In this document: in pieces, positions 17,806 through 27,724 of the stretch
Layout: every line of letters begins with the position of its first letter
How positions within the stretch are numbered: position 1 is the stretch's first letter
Source: Microbulbifer bruguierae
GTDB lineage: Bacteria; Pseudomonadota; Gammaproteobacteria; Pseudomonadales; Cellvibrionaceae
Reading direction: 5' to 3'
Length of the DNA: 64,000 bases
NCBI RefSeq assembly: GCF_029869925.1
Contig: NZ_CP118605.1
Span: 1,364,001 to 1,428,000, forward strand
Program-made: the position numbers and the translations under genes
Notes under the pieces: model-generated
Seen by the model: only the letters and a program-made list of their open reading frames with translations
Told to the model about the DNA's origin: nothing
Databases searched by the model: none

Positions 17806-19560
17806 GTGAGTCATTCAACGGCGCAATTACCCATTAAAGAAGTGCTGTACCAGAAGGTGGTGGACCACCTGGCATTTATTTATCCGGAACTCGGTATCGA
17901 GTCCATTGCCCAGGAACTGATCCACACCATGCGGCTGGACGAAGACTGCCAGAGTCCGCTGGCCCACAAAAACCTCTGGGATCAGACCGACATTGCCGTG
18001 ATTACCTACGGCAACAGTATCCTCGGCGAGAATCAGCCCCCCCTGAAAGTCCTGCATCATTTTCTGCAGACGCACTTCCCGATGCTGATCAATACGGTGC
18101 ATATACTGCCGTTTTTCCCCTACAGCAGTGACGATGGCTTTGCCGTTGCCGCCTATAAACAGGTGGACCCGCCGCTGGGAGACTGGCATGACATATTGCG
18201 CATCAGTACTGACTTCCACCTGATGGCGGACCTCGTCATCAATCACTGCTCCGCGCAACACGATTGGTTCCTGAACTATCAGAAGGGTGAGGATCCCGGC
18301 AGTGATTTTTTTGTCGAGGTGGACCCGAGTGAAGACCTGAGTAAAGTGGTGCGCCCTCGCATTACCCCGCTGTTGCGCGCCACCAGTACCCCCCAGGGCA
18401 CACGCCACGTGTGGTGCACCTTTGGTCATGACCAGATCGACCTGGATTTCAAAAACCCCAAGGTGCTGGCGAAAATCGTCGACATCATCCGCCTGTACCT
18501 GGACATGGGCGTGCGTGTATTCCGCCTGGATGCTGTTGCCTTTATCTGGAAGCGGTTGGGCACCAACTGCCTGAATCTGGAAGAAACTCACGAAATCGTG
18601 CGTCTGCTGCGCACCCTGATCGAACACGCAAATCCCAATGCGGTGATCATTACCGAAACCAATATTCCCAATCAGGAAAACCTGTCTTATTTCGGTAACG
18701 CCAACGAAGCCCACTGCATCTACAACTTTTCCCTACCGCCACTGCTGGTCAACACCCTGGTCACCGGCAATTGCCGCTACCTGAAAAACTGGCTGATGAG
18801 CATGCCGCCGGCCCAGAACGGCACCACCTATTTCAATTTTATTGCCTCCCACGACGGTATCGGCCTGCGCCCGGTAGAGGGGCTGCTGGACGACAGCGAG
18901 CTGGAAGCGCTGATCCAGACCATGGAAAATTTTGGTGGCCAGGTTTCCTGGCGCGCGCTGGACGACGGCAGCAACAAACCCTACGAGATCAATATTGCCC
19001 TGTTTGACGCCCTCAAGGGCACCACCGCAGGGGAGGACGAATGGCAGCTGCGGCGGTTTATCTGCGCCCATGCCATTATGTTGGCTCTGGAAGGACTTCC
19101 GGCGTTTTACCTGCACAGTCTGGTGGGCACCACCAACGACTACGAGCGCATGAAAGAGCACGGCCACAACCGCGCCATCAACCGTCGGCAGTGGCAGGAA
19201 CACGACCTGAATGAAAAACTCGCGGACCCGGACAGCCACCATCACGTGGTATTCCAGCAGCTGCGACGACTGATAAAAATCCGCCGCACACAACCGGCAT
19301 TCCATCCCAACGCCACCCAATTCACACTGCACCTTGGTGATCAGGTGTTTGCGTTCTGGCGCCAGAGTATGGATCGCCGGCAGAGCATCTTCTGCCTCAA
19401 CAATATCTCCGACCAGCCCCAGACTATTTCGCTGAATGCCATTAATCTGATCGGCACCGACGAATGGAAAGACCTGATCAGCGAGGCTACCTACGAGGAT
19501 ATGCTGACAACGATTACCCTGGATCCCTATCAAACCCTCTGGATCAGCAACCGCTGGTAG
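17806..19560 (+). CDS. GH13_18 sugar phosphorylase, probably glucosylglycerate phosphorylase
   Basis: Intracellular retaining phosphorylase of the sucrose phosphorylase subfamily. 584 residues with catalytic nucleophile Asp242 in [18 protein letters not shown], acid/base Glu284 in [17 protein letters not shown] and transition-state stabiliser Asp350 in [15 protein letters not shown]. The TETN wording and the HDGIGxRP loop are those of YcjM-like glucosylglycerate phosphorylases rather than classical sucrose phosphorylases; glucosylglycerol phosphorylase is the other close alternative. Start is GTG 17806 after AGGGAGGGG, 36 bp after gpgS. Together these genes could make glucosylglycerate under osmotic stress and return it to glucose-1-phosphate afterwards. 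Confidence 0.85.
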   Translation: MSHSTAQLPIKEVLYQKVVDHLAFIYPELGIESIAQELIHTMRLDEDCQSPLAHKNLWDQTDIAVITYGNSILGENQPPLKVLHHFLQTHFPMLINTVHILPFFPYSSDDGFAVAAYKQVDPPLGDWHDILRISTDFHLMADLVINHCSAQHDWFLNYQKGEDPGSDFFVEVDPSEDLSKVVRPRITPLLRATSTPQGTRHVWCTFGHDQIDLDFKNPKVLAKIVDIIRLYLDMGVRVFRLDAVAFIWKRLGTNCLNLEETHEIVRLLRTLIEHANPNAVIITETNIPNQENLSYFGNANEAHCIYNFSLPPLLVNTLVTGNCRYLKNWLMSMPPAQNGTTYFNFIASHDGIGLRPVEGLLDDSELEALIQTMENFGGQVSWRALDDGSNKPYEINIALFDALKGTTAGEDEWQLRRFICAHAIMLALEGLPAFYLHSLVGTTNDYERMKEHGHNRAINRRQWQEHDLNEKLADPDSHHHVVFQQLRRLIKIRRTQPAFHPNATQFTLHLGDQVFAFWRQSMDRRQSIFCLNNISDQPQTISLNAINLIGTDEWKDLISEATYEDMLTTITLDPYQTLWISNRW

Positions 19561-19626
19561 AGCTGACACGGATTCTGTAGGGGGTAAAAGCCGGTGTGAG
19601 GCAGAAGCTGGAATGCGTGGCGAAAG

Positions 19627-20631
19627 TTATCGCTGCGCTTCGTCCACGCTTTCACCAGTTTTCATCCAGTGGCCATTTTTGAGAGTGACCTCGAAACGGG
19701 CCCACTGACGGAACTCATCCCGCAGACAGATTCCGGTATCGTAGGCGCCCTCCCCCGCCAGCACTTTGTAGATCACCCGGTCCTGAGTCGGCGGTGGCTC
19801 ACTGGACTCATCCACTACCTGGCGCACACTCCACAGTCGCCCCAGCTTGCCGTTGCTGTAACAGCGCCCGGCGATAATTTCCCGGGGATGAACCACATTG
19901 CGCTCCGCATGCTGCTTGGCCAGCTCCAGCAGCTCGGTCAATCCCTCCGCGGTGATGTCCACAAAGGAATCCTGCTCCTGAATCGCCGCGGCGAAATCCT
20001 CCTGGGTAATTTCCGTTTCACGACCGGAAGACTCGGCACTTACCACCGGCTTGATACGCCGCCCCAGGTGCACCGGATAACGCCGCCATGGAAAAAGTCC
20101 ATTGAAGGCCAGTGCCACCGAAAGAATCAGCAAGACATTGGTCAGTATCGGCACCAACAGGAAGTCGAAGCCCAATTGATACACCGTATCGCCTCCGGTC
20201 ACCGCGGTGAGCGCCGTGGCACCGCCGGGTGGGTGAATACAGCGAAGGTAATACATGGCCGCCACCGCACCCCCGACGGCAACTCCAGCGGCGAGGGTCT
20301 GATGATCAATCAGCTTGTGGCAGATCAGTCCGATCAAGGCAGAAATCATATGCCCGCCCGCCAGTGCCCAGGGCTGTGACAGGGCACCATGGGGTACCGC
20401 GAACAGCAGTACGGCACTTGCACCCATGGAAGCAATGATGAAAAAGCTGGTGGAGACATCGATCAGCCCCGCCCCCAGAGCGCGCTGGGTGGCCCAAAAA
20501 ACACAGACAATCGCCAGTGCAGCACCGAGGGCGGAAATCAGTTTTTCGCGGTGGCTGGTATTATTGCGCTCGATGCCGAGGTAAGCGCGCAACTCACTTG
20601 CCACAGTCCCGATCCACGCATTTTTTTTCAT
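19627..20631 (-). CDS. HPP-family membrane protein with soluble C-terminal domain
   Basis: Four-helix HPP-domain protein (about residues 25-175) carrying the name-giving motif CIHPPGGATALTAVTGG and an ASMGASAVLLFAVP helix. HPP proteins of cyanobacteria have been linked to nitrite transport. A soluble region of ~150 residues follows and ends in YSNGKLGRLWSVRQVVDE and an AGEGAYDTGICLRDEFR segment; I do not recognise it, and it is not an obvious CBS pair. The frame is open to 20772, overlapping the MFS gene by 29 bp. I prefer ATG 20631 because the conserved domain begins soon after, but no start has a clear ribosome-binding site. Confidence 0.75.
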   Translation of the reverse strand: MKKNAWIGTVASELRAYLGIERNNTSHREKLISALGAALAIVCVFWATQRALGAGLIDVSTSFFIIASMGASAVLLFAVPHGALSQPWALAGGHMISALIGLICHKLIDHQTLAAGVAVGGAVAAMYYLRCIHPPGGATALTAVTGGDTVYQLGFDFLLVPILTNVLLILSVALAFNGLFPWRRYPVHLGRRIKPVVSAESSGRETEITQEDFAAAIQEQDSFVDITAEGLTELLELAKQHAERNVVHPREIIAGRCYSNGKLGRLWSVRQVVDESSEPPPTQDRVIYKVLAGEGAYDTGICLRDEFRQWARFEVTLKNGHWMKTGESVDEAQR

Positions 20632-20743
20632 TTCTTCACTGCTGTCATGACGCTCAGTGGGCCTCATAGCCCGGGGTGCGGAGACCATTACCCAGAGCCG
20701 GTTAAATTCCACGACCGGGTGGTTTAACAATCCGGTCGGACCA

Positions 20744-22003
20744 CTAGAGGTCACTGCCGCCCTGCTGAACATTCAGGGCCCGCAGGGCACCACTGAACCA
20801 GGCCAAGATAAAGGCCACCAGGCTGAAAATCCCCGCCCATAACAACGTGGTCAGCGGTGCGGAAAACTCACTGACAACACCGGCGGCCAGGGCGCCGATG
20901 GCGGCGGAACCGAACAGGGAAAGCTGGTAGATGGAGATGATCCGGCTGCGCACCTGCTCCGGCGCCAGCAACTGCACAATGGATTTCCCCAGCGCCGCCG
21001 ACGCTGCAGCAACGGCGCCCCAACAGGCGCACAACAGCATCAGGCCAAAGGGTGTCGGGCCGAAACTGATGGCAATCAGCAGCGCGGCACTGTAAAGCAG
21101 ACACATCAACACTCCGCGCCCCGGCTGATCGCCCTGCCCCCGCCGCAACATGGCGACGGTTGCGACCACAGTCCCGAGGACAAACGCAATCTGCAGTGTT
21201 GCGTAATAACTGGCGCCGCGGCCATAGCTGTCCGCCATCAACGGCAGTACCACCAGGAATACGCCAATATGCACCAGGCCGTTAAAGCCCACCAGCAGCA
21301 CCAATTCCAAAATCGCGCGACTCTTGCGAACCTCCGCAAAACCTTCCAGCAACGCCGACGGCAATTTCTGTCGAGGCACTGAGGGTGCGGGGCCGGTGTG
21401 ACGCATGCAAAAGAAAAATACCGCAGCCAGTGCCAGCACACCGACCTGAATCAGCAACAGTGGCTCTGCCCCCCAGTGATCGAAGCGACTTGCCAGCAAC
21501 ATTCCCACACCCTGGCCGCCGTACTGGGCCAGCATCATCCAGGTCACCGTGTGCTGCACCCGCGCGCCATCAATTCGTTCAAGACGTCCGTCACCATCTG
21601 CAGGCGCGCGCGCGCAACGCTGCACCAGGTTATCCCGCGCCGGCTGCAGAAATGCTGTGCACACACCAAGGCTCACGCCGTAGATCAGCAACAGGGGCAG
21701 ACTGGGAAGTTGATGTAACAGGTAATACGCCAATGCGGCGTGACACAGGCCCAAGCCGATACAGGACAGCGTCGCCACACGGGCCGAGTCAAAGCGATCG
21801 GCCAGTGCGCCACCAAACAGCAGGAAAACCAGATTCGGCAGCAGCACCGACGCCTGCACCCAACTCAGCTGCAACGCGGGCAGATCCACCAGGGATACCG
21901 CTATCCACGGCAACAACACGACTTGCAGGCCGGTGGCCAGGGAGGTACCGCTGTAACCGAGTAGAAAAGTACGCAGTCGGGCCGCCAGTGCGGGAAATGC
22001 CAT
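20744..22003 (-). CDS. MFS transporter (EntS/MFS_3-like)
   Basis: Twelve-helix major facilitator of about 419 residues. The loop between helices 2 and 3 reads FGGALADRFDSARV, the MFS motif-A region, and helix 4-5 has GVSLGVCTAFLQPARDNLVQ, as in the enterobactin exporter EntS and related effluxers. Substrate is unknown and no siderophore genes are nearby. ATG codons exist at 22054 and 22003; neither has a good Shine-Dalgarno sequence, and I take the second because the first helix follows directly. Its end lies near or overlaps the start of the HPP gene, suggesting co-transcription. Confidence 0.82.
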   Translation of the reverse strand: MAFPALAARLRTFLLGYSGTSLATGLQVVLLPWIAVSLVDLPALQLSWVQASVLLPNLVFLLFGGALADRFDSARVATLSCIGLGLCHAALAYYLLHQLPSLPLLLIYGVSLGVCTAFLQPARDNLVQRCARAPADGDGRLERIDGARVQHTVTWMMLAQYGGQGVGMLLASRFDHWGAEPLLLIQVGVLALAAVFFFCMRHTGPAPSVPRQKLPSALLEGFAEVRKSRAILELVLLVGFNGLVHIGVFLVVLPLMADSYGRGASYYATLQIAFVLGTVVATVAMLRRGQGDQPGRGVLMCLLYSAALLIAISFGPTPFGLMLLCACWGAVAAASAALGKSIVQLLAPEQVRSRIISIYQLSLFGSAAIGALAAGVVSEFSAPLTTLLWAGIFSLVAFILAWFSGALRALNVQQGGSDL

Positions 22004-22156
22004 TACTGAATCCGGAAATACATTTGTACGCAGCACCCGGCACGGAATTGACATGATCCGGGCCCCGGCGAAATGAGCGCAGACAGAAGCGTCGCCAAAA
22101 TCGGGGCGCTATTGTCCCACAGATTGCGCAATTATGGGGCAGCCGCGGAAGAAAGG

Positions 22157-24172
22157 TCAGCGTAGCAACCGCAACGGCCAGAAAGACCGCAGCAGCTTGC
22201 GCAGCTGTTTTTCCGCGCTCTCGTCGTCGCTGTATGCGGCCTTCTCATAGGCGACGGTAATTCGCCGCACCATGGGACCGAGTCTCGGCATCTCCCGCTC
22301 GATCCGGCTGGCGTAATCCCCGGGCGCCTCCCCGGGCTTGCGTGGCAGCCCTGCGCGGGCCATACGGTGGCAGAAGCGCAGGTAAGCCCTGCTCGCGGGT
22401 GGCAATACCGGACCGCGGCTGGAAAGGTTCAGCCACGCCAACAGCAACAGCAGTGCCACCAGTATCGGCACACCGAGGAACAACGCGATCCGCAGAGGCG
22501 ACACCTCCCCCAGAAGCCGCTGCAGCAGGCCCTGCTGACGCTCGTGATCGAAACGCACTACCGCCTGGTACCAGCGGTAGTTGATCATGTCCCATTGCAG
22601 GCGCAACCGGGAGACAAAGGCAAATTTGTGCAGGGGCAGCAGAGCGTCCTGCATAAACTCCTCCGCGGCGGCACTCTGCAGACCGTCGCGAATCCGTTCC
22701 GGCGACACCGCCGCGGTAGGGTCCACCCGCACCCAGCCCCGCTCGGGCAGCCAGATCTCCGCCCAGGCGTGGGCATCGTACTGGCGCACCAGCAGATATT
22801 CTTCCTGTGCTACCCATTCACCGCCCTGGTAACCGGCGACCACCCGTGCCGGCACTCCGGCAGCGCGCATGGTAAACACGTAACTGCTGGCAAAGTGCTC
22901 ACAGAACCCCTCACGGGTGGAAAACAGGAATTCATCCACGGTATCCCGCCCCAGTTCGGGCGGGCGCAGGGTGTAAGTGAAGTCGCGGTTGTACCGCGCC
23001 AGCAGTGCCGCGGAGATCTCCTCGGCACTCATACCCTCCCGCCGTCGTGCCTCCGCCCATTGACGAGCACGCGGGTTTCCCGATGCGGGCAACTGCAAAT
23101 GGCGGCGTTGTTCGAGAGGGTTCAGGGACTGCGCCCGCGCAATGCTCTCACGCGGCCATGAATGCACGGCATAGGCCAGTCGGGCACTCACCGGCGACCG
23201 GTACACCAGGGTGTCGTCGTCTGTTTCCCGCACTCCGCGGGTTTCCGAGTGCGGCCAGGCCAGAGCAAACAGCCATGGATTTTGGCTGGGTTCCATAATG
23301 ACCTGATAGCGATAGCGCGGGCCCACCGCAGGTAATGGGCGCTCACTCCCATCACCACCCGGGGCTCGGTTACTGCGCCCCCAGCGGTAAACGCCGGCGT
23401 CGGGCTCACTCCAGCGGCGTCCATCGAAGTGGGTATACACCAACCCGCGCCAATAGCGCTGCTCCGGCGGCGGCAGTGCCCCGTCAAAGGCAATACGCAG
23501 TACCGGCTTGGCCGACTTGGATAACTGGCTGAAATCCCCGGGACTCATGGAGTCACTGATACCGGTGGAGGCCTTGGAACTGTTCTGGGGCACCGCCCAC
23601 AGAGGCCCCAGGCGCGGCATCACCACAAACAACAGCAGCATCACCGGTACCGCCTGGGCCAGCAACCGGGCGGACAGCCCCAGCGCCCGCTTCGGCCGCG
23701 CACTCGCACGCCCCTGCTGCGCCGCCAGTGCGGCGGTGATTACCACGACACAGAAAATACCGTAAACCGCATAGGGTATGGTCTGCTCGAACACAAACAG
23801 GGTGGCGGCGAGGAAGTACGCCAATAGCAGGCTCAGCAGCGCATCCCGGCGGCTGGCCAGTTCGATATTTTTCAGGGTAAAGGACAGCGCCAGCAGTGCC
23901 ACCATCGGCTCCAGGGCAAACCAGCGCCGGTAAGTGAGTGCCAACCCTGCCACTGCCAGCGAAACTGCCAACAGTTTTATCAGTTTGCCAGGCATTTCCC
24001 GGCGCCCCAGAAAGACTTGATAGCGCCAGTACACCGCCGCGCACCAGGCCCCCACCAGCCACACCGGCAGATGTGCAAAGTGCGGCAGCAGTACCACAAG
24101 CTGCGCGGCAAAGATCCACAGCAGGCTCTCCCGCGGCAGCAACGTTTGCAACTGACTGACGCCCCTGATCAA
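22157..24172 (-). CDS. tgpA: TgpA-like transglutaminase membrane protein
   Basis: 671 residues: N-terminal bundle of six or so membrane helices (to ~residue 190), periplasmic DUF3488-type region, transglutaminase-like core and a late single helix (~545-565) with a cytoplasmic DUF4129-like tail. The catalytic triad is in place: Cys in TREGFCEHFASSYVFTMR, His in YDAHAWAEIWL and Asp in WVRVDPTAAV. The start is the TTG at 24172, which shares bases with the DUF58 stop codon (TTGA) and has GGGAG eight bases before it; the longer frame to 24319 overlaps DUF58 by 150 bp. TgpA is important for viability in Pseudomonas aeruginosa. Third gene of a MoxR-DUF58-TgpA operon. Confidence 0.88.
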   Translation of the reverse strand: MIRGVSQLQTLLPRESLLWIFAAQLVVLLPHFAHLPVWLVGAWCAAVYWRYQVFLGRREMPGKLIKLLAVSLAVAGLALTYRRWFALEPMVALLALSFTLKNIELASRRDALLSLLLAYFLAATLFVFEQTIPYAVYGIFCVVVITAALAAQQGRASARPKRALGLSARLLAQAVPVMLLLFVVMPRLGPLWAVPQNSSKASTGISDSMSPGDFSQLSKSAKPVLRIAFDGALPPPEQRYWRGLVYTHFDGRRWSEPDAGVYRWGRSNRAPGGDGSERPLPAVGPRYRYQVIMEPSQNPWLFALAWPHSETRGVRETDDDTLVYRSPVSARLAYAVHSWPRESIARAQSLNPLEQRRHLQLPASGNPRARQWAEARRREGMSAEEISAALLARYNRDFTYTLRPPELGRDTVDEFLFSTREGFCEHFASSYVFTMRAAGVPARVVAGYQGGEWVAQEEYLLVRQYDAHAWAEIWLPERGWVRVDPTAAVSPERIRDGLQSAAAEEFMQDALLPLHKFAFVSRLRLQWDMINYRWYQAVVRFDHERQQGLLQRLLGEVSPLRIALFLGVPILVALLLLLAWLNLSSRGPVLPPASRAYLRFCHRMARAGLPRKPGEAPGDYASRIEREMPRLGPMVRRITVAYEKAAYSDDESAEKQLRKLLRSFWPLRLLR

Positions 24173-25191
24173 TGGCTCACTCCCTGTACCGGAAACAGCG
24201 CCAGCAGTGTCAGCGCCTGCTGCCTGTGCGCCGCCCCCAGCCCCGGCGCCAGTGTCTGCCCAGGCAGGCGCAATCCATAGGGTATCTGGGCGTGCTCCGC
24301 TTCCAGTACCCAGGCACAAAGATTGCTGAGGCGGGTTTCGATTTCCCTTCCCGCCAACAGATCCCAGTCAAGCCACAGACGGGCATCGCTACCGGAGGCG
24401 TATTCCTTGCTGTAAAGATCCCGTCCGCCGGCAAATTGCTTCCACGCCACATGGCGCAGGGAATCCCCGGGCTGGTAAATCTTGAGCCCAACGAAGTCGT
24501 CACCACCGCTGGAATAAACCCGTTCGTGCTCACCGTCCCCGCTGGTCGCGCCAACAGGCAGCGGCCCCGCCGATTTGGGTTGCGGGTAAACCAGAAACTC
24601 CACATCCAGATCCACCCAGCTCCAGCAGCGGAAAAGCCCGAGGGGAAAACGGCTCTCCACCAGAATGCGCGGAGCGCGCACGCGACCGCGGCGCAGCAGC
24701 GGCAGATCAATCCAGATATCCCGCGCATCTCGGCCGCCGGTCACGTCTACCAGCGCCCCCTCTTGCGACGGCCAGGCCAGGTGCACCCGCTCGTGAAATC
24801 GTTTACCGGTTTGCGTGAGCGCTATTTTTGCGCGGCCGTAATCCCCCGCAAACGCCGGCTCCGCCTCCAGCAGCTGCAAACGCATGCCGGAAAGGTTGGC
24901 GAAAGTGTGTACCGGCAGTACCACCATTAGCCCTACCAGCAGAAAGTCGAAAGCAAATACGAGATTATTTTCGTAGTTGGTACCCAACAGCCAAAGCAGC
25001 AAAATCACCAGGGTAAAACCGAGCCCGGCACCAGATGGCAGTACGAATAATTTGCGGTGATCGAGGGTAACACTGTGGGCGGCGGGCAGGCGCCGGTCGA
25101 GCCAGCGCTGCCAACGGGCGTGCCGAAGAGGCTGCCAGAATTGCTTTCGCCCGGAGGAATCCGCGCTACCTGCGGAAGTGACTTTTGCCAT
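24169..25191 (-). CDS. DUF58 domain protein (vWA-like), MoxR partner
   Basis: 340 residues with two N-terminal membrane helices (about 52-72 and 76-98) and a C-terminal DUF58 domain showing the signature YQPGDSLRHVAWKQFAGG then LYSKEYASG. DUF58 proteins are vWA-related partners of MoxR AAA+ ATPases and may be chaperoned or remodelled by them. The gene starts 16 bp after moxR and its stop overlaps the tgpA start, so the three proteins are probably made in fixed ratio. The precise role is unknown. Confidence 0.87.
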   Translation of the reverse strand: MAKVTSAGSADSSGRKQFWQPLRHARWQRWLDRRLPAAHSVTLDHRKLFVLPSGAGLGFTLVILLLWLLGTNYENNLVFAFDFLLVGLMVVLPVHTFANLSGMRLQLLEAEPAFAGDYGRAKIALTQTGKRFHERVHLAWPSQEGALVDVTGGRDARDIWIDLPLLRRGRVRAPRILVESRFPLGLFRCWSWVDLDVEFLVYPQPKSAGPLPVGATSGDGEHERVYSSGGDDFVGLKIYQPGDSLRHVAWKQFAGGRDLYSKEYASGSDARLWLDWDLLAGREIETRLSNLCAWVLEAEHAQIPYGLRLPGQTLAPGLGAAHRQQALTLLALFPVQGVSH

Positions 25192-25207
25192 TTCAACTCC
25201 ACTCCGC

Positions 25208-26182
25208 TCAGGCGGCTATGATGTCCACCTGGTGCATCATGCGCTCAACCAATTGCGTACCGTCACTACCATCGCTCTGCAAGCGGTGGCCGGCAACCGC
25301 GGGCAGCACGGCTTGCAGGTCCTCCGGCAGCAGGTGGCCGCGGTTGTGGATCAGTGCCCAGGCGCGAGCCGCGTGCAACAGCGCAAGCGCCCCGCGCGGA
25401 GAGAGGCCCACCGGGCATTCGGGGCTCTGGCGGCTGTGGAGCACCAGGCGTTCAAGGTAGTCGAGCAGGGAGTCCGAAGCTTTGACCTGGCCGACCAGCG
25501 CCTGCAGTTTGCGCAGCCCCTCACCATCGATCCCGGGCTTGAGTTGCGCGAGCTGGGCTCTGGGATCTACACCCTGGAACAGGGCGCGTTCGGCTTCGCG
25601 GGTGGGATAACCGAGGCTGATGCGCATAAGGAAGCGATCGAGCTGGGATTCCGGCAGCACAAAGGTGCCGGACTGCTGCAGAGGATTCTGGGTGGCGATA
25701 ACGAAAAACGGCTCGGGCAGCTGGCGGGTTTCGCCGTCGATACTGACCTGGCGCTCTTCCATGGCCTCCAGCAGGGCACTCTGGGTTTTGGGTGAGCTGC
25801 GATTGATTTCATCAGCGAGCAGCAATTGACTGAAAACGGGGCCTTCATGAAAGCGGAACTGGCCGGATTCGCGTTCGAAAATGCTGACACCCAAAATGTC
25901 TGCGGGGAGCATGTCACTGGTGAACTGCACCCGTTTGTAGGAGAGCCCGAGCACCTGCGCAAGGGCGTGCGCGAGGGTGGTTTTGCCCATGCCGGGCAGG
26001 TCTTCAATCAGCAGGTGACCGCGAGCCAACAGGCAAGCCAGCGCGAGTTTGACCTGATGTTCTTTACCCAGAAGGACCTTGCCGATATCGGCAACGATGG
26101 CGGAAATAGTTTTTTGCACGGCAAATCCATTACTGCTCGGTTTTTCTTCCAGCGCAAATTTCCAGAGCTTTTCTCTATCCAT
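25208..26182 (-). CDS. MoxR-family AAA+ ATPase
   Basis: 324-residue chaperone-like ATPase. Walker A is DLPGMGKTT (residues 61-69), Walker B LLLADEINR (about 120-128), sensor 1 lies in FVIATQNPLQQSG and the arginine-finger region in LPESQLDRFLMRI. The C-terminal AAA lid contains VGLSPRGALALLHAARAWA, with a conserved sensor-2 arginine. It is the first gene of the MoxR-DUF58-TgpA operon, a common proteobacterial trio. The ATG at 26182 lacks a strong ribosome-binding site, but the conserved domain begins only ~20 residues in, so little could be missing. Confidence 0.88.
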   Translation of the reverse strand: MDREKLWKFALEEKPSSNGFAVQKTISAIVADIGKVLLGKEHQVKLALACLLARGHLLIEDLPGMGKTTLAHALAQVLGLSYKRVQFTSDMLPADILGVSIFERESGQFRFHEGPVFSQLLLADEINRSSPKTQSALLEAMEERQVSIDGETRQLPEPFFVIATQNPLQQSGTFVLPESQLDRFLMRISLGYPTREAERALFQGVDPRAQLAQLKPGIDGEGLRKLQALVGQVKASDSLLDYLERLVLHSRQSPECPVGLSPRGALALLHAARAWALIHNRGHLLPEDLQAVLPAVAGHRLQSDGSDGTQLVERMMHQVDIIAA

Positions 26183-26293
26183 TGCAGTGGTACGCAGCTA
26201 GCCAGCCATAAGACTGGCACTGCTAGCTATTAATGATAGGCCCCGGAAAGCGGGGCTATCAATAATGCAACATTCCGCGCCATTGTGACCCGA

Positions 26294-27478
26294 TCACGCG
26301 AGCGCAGACAAGCCTCGTGCCAGGTCGGCCTTCAGGTCTTCCACATTTTCCAGACCAATGGAGATTCGGATCAGATTCTCCGCAATACCCGCTTTCGCCT
26401 TGTCTTCCTCGCTCAGGCGGCCATGGGTGGTGGTTGCTGGGTGGACGATGGTGCTTTTGGCATCGCCGAGATTCGCAGTGACAGAGAAAATTCGGCAGGC
26501 ATCGATCACTTGCCAGGCCGCCTCGCGCCCACCGTTTACGGTAAAGCTGAACACGGCACCGAAACCGGATTGCTGCGCCGCGGCGAGCTGGTGGTTCGGG
26601 TGGCTGGGGAGGCCCACGTAATTGACCTTGGCCACCTGCGGCTGCTCCTGGAGCCACCAGGCGATGTCCAGCGCGCTGGTGCAGTGGGCCTGCATCCGCA
26701 ATTTGAGGGTTTCCAGACCTTTGAGAAACACCCAGGCGTTAAATGGACTCATGCTGGGACCGCAGGTGCGCAGGAAGATGACAACCTCGTCCATCACGTC
26801 CTTCTTACCCACGACCACACCACCCACACAGCGGCCCTGACCATCGAGGAACTTGGTGGCGGAGTGAACAACGATATCCGCCCCCAGGTCCAACGGGCGT
26901 TGCAGGGCTGGGGTACAGAAACAGTTGTCCACCACCAGCTGCGCTCCCGCACTGTGGGCAAGATCCGCCATGGCGCGAATATCGGCAACTTCGCACAAAG
27001 GGTTGGAGGGGGTTTCCATAAACAGCAGTTTGGTATCGCCATCCAGCGCGTCTTTCCAGGCCTGCAAGTCGGTGAGGTCGACAAACGTCACTTTGACGCC
27101 GAACTTGACCATATAGCGGGTAAACAGCGCGGTGGTGGTGCCGAACACACTGCGGGAGCAGATGACCTTGTCACCGCTTTTCAGCAGTGCCATGCACAGG
27201 CTCAGGATTGCGGCCATGCCGCTGGACGTGGCAACCGCAGCCTCTCCGCCTTCCATCGCAGCAATGCGCTGTTCGAACATGCGCACGGTGGGATTGGTGT
27301 AGCGCGAGTAGACATTGCCGGGGGACTCTCCGGAGAACCGCGCTGCGGCTTCGGCCGCGGAGGGAAAGACGTAACTGGAGGTGGTGTAAATAGGCTCTGA
27401 ATGCTCGCCTTCCGCCGACCGGCTCTGGCCTGCACGTACCGCCAGAGTTTCCAGTGCGTAGCCGTCGTCTTCAAACAT
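26294..27478 (-). CDS. metZ: O-succinylhomoserine sulfhydrylase
   Basis: PLP enzyme of the Cys/Met metabolism family making homocysteine from O-succinylhomoserine and sulfide. 394 residues; PLP lysine Lys209 in VVHSATKFLDGQGRCVGG, PLP-binding YSRYTNPTV (~58-66), the ATSSGMAAILSLCMALL helix and VVDNCFCTP. The N-terminus LETLAVRAGQSRS matches MetZ of pseudomonads, and the position beside purF is the pseudomonad arrangement. The 246-bp gap from purF contains a terminator, so it is probably separately transcribed. Confidence 0.93.
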   Translation of the reverse strand: MFEDDGYALETLAVRAGQSRSAEGEHSEPIYTTSSYVFPSAAEAAARFSGESPGNVYSRYTNPTVRMFEQRIAAMEGGEAAVATSSGMAAILSLCMALLKSGDKVICSRSVFGTTTALFTRYMVKFGVKVTFVDLTDLQAWKDALDGDTKLLFMETPSNPLCEVADIRAMADLAHSAGAQLVVDNCFCTPALQRPLDLGADIVVHSATKFLDGQGRCVGGVVVGKKDVMDEVVIFLRTCGPSMSPFNAWVFLKGLETLKLRMQAHCTSALDIAWWLQEQPQVAKVNYVGLPSHPNHQLAAAQQSGFGAVFSFTVNGGREAAWQVIDACRIFSVTANLGDAKSTIVHPATTTHGRLSEEDKAKAGIAENLIRISIGLENVEDLKADLARGLSALA

Positions 27479-27670
27479 GGATTAACCGTCCCGGGTTGGT
27501 GTGATTGGAGGCGGTAATCTTAACCCATGAAACAGCGCTACGCTGAATCGAAGATGCAAAAGCTAGGAAGCAATAAACCATGACGTGAAGGCAGTGTGAC
27601 GGCTTTCCATTTTCAGAAGCGTCGCAAACATCTAGCGGCAGCGATACCTTCGCTTTCACCGAAAACACTT

Positions 27671-27692
27671 CGGCCCACCGATTGGTGGGCCG
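27671..27692 (-). terminator. Terminator hairpin after purF
   Basis: CGGCCCACC and GGTGGGCCG form a perfect nine-pair stem with a GATT loop, 33 bp beyond the purF stop. On the minus strand it is followed by AAGTGTTTTC, a modest T-rich tail. Confidence 0.65.
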
Positions 27693-27724
27693 AATACGTG
27701 TATCAACAAGAGGGATAAAGCCCC

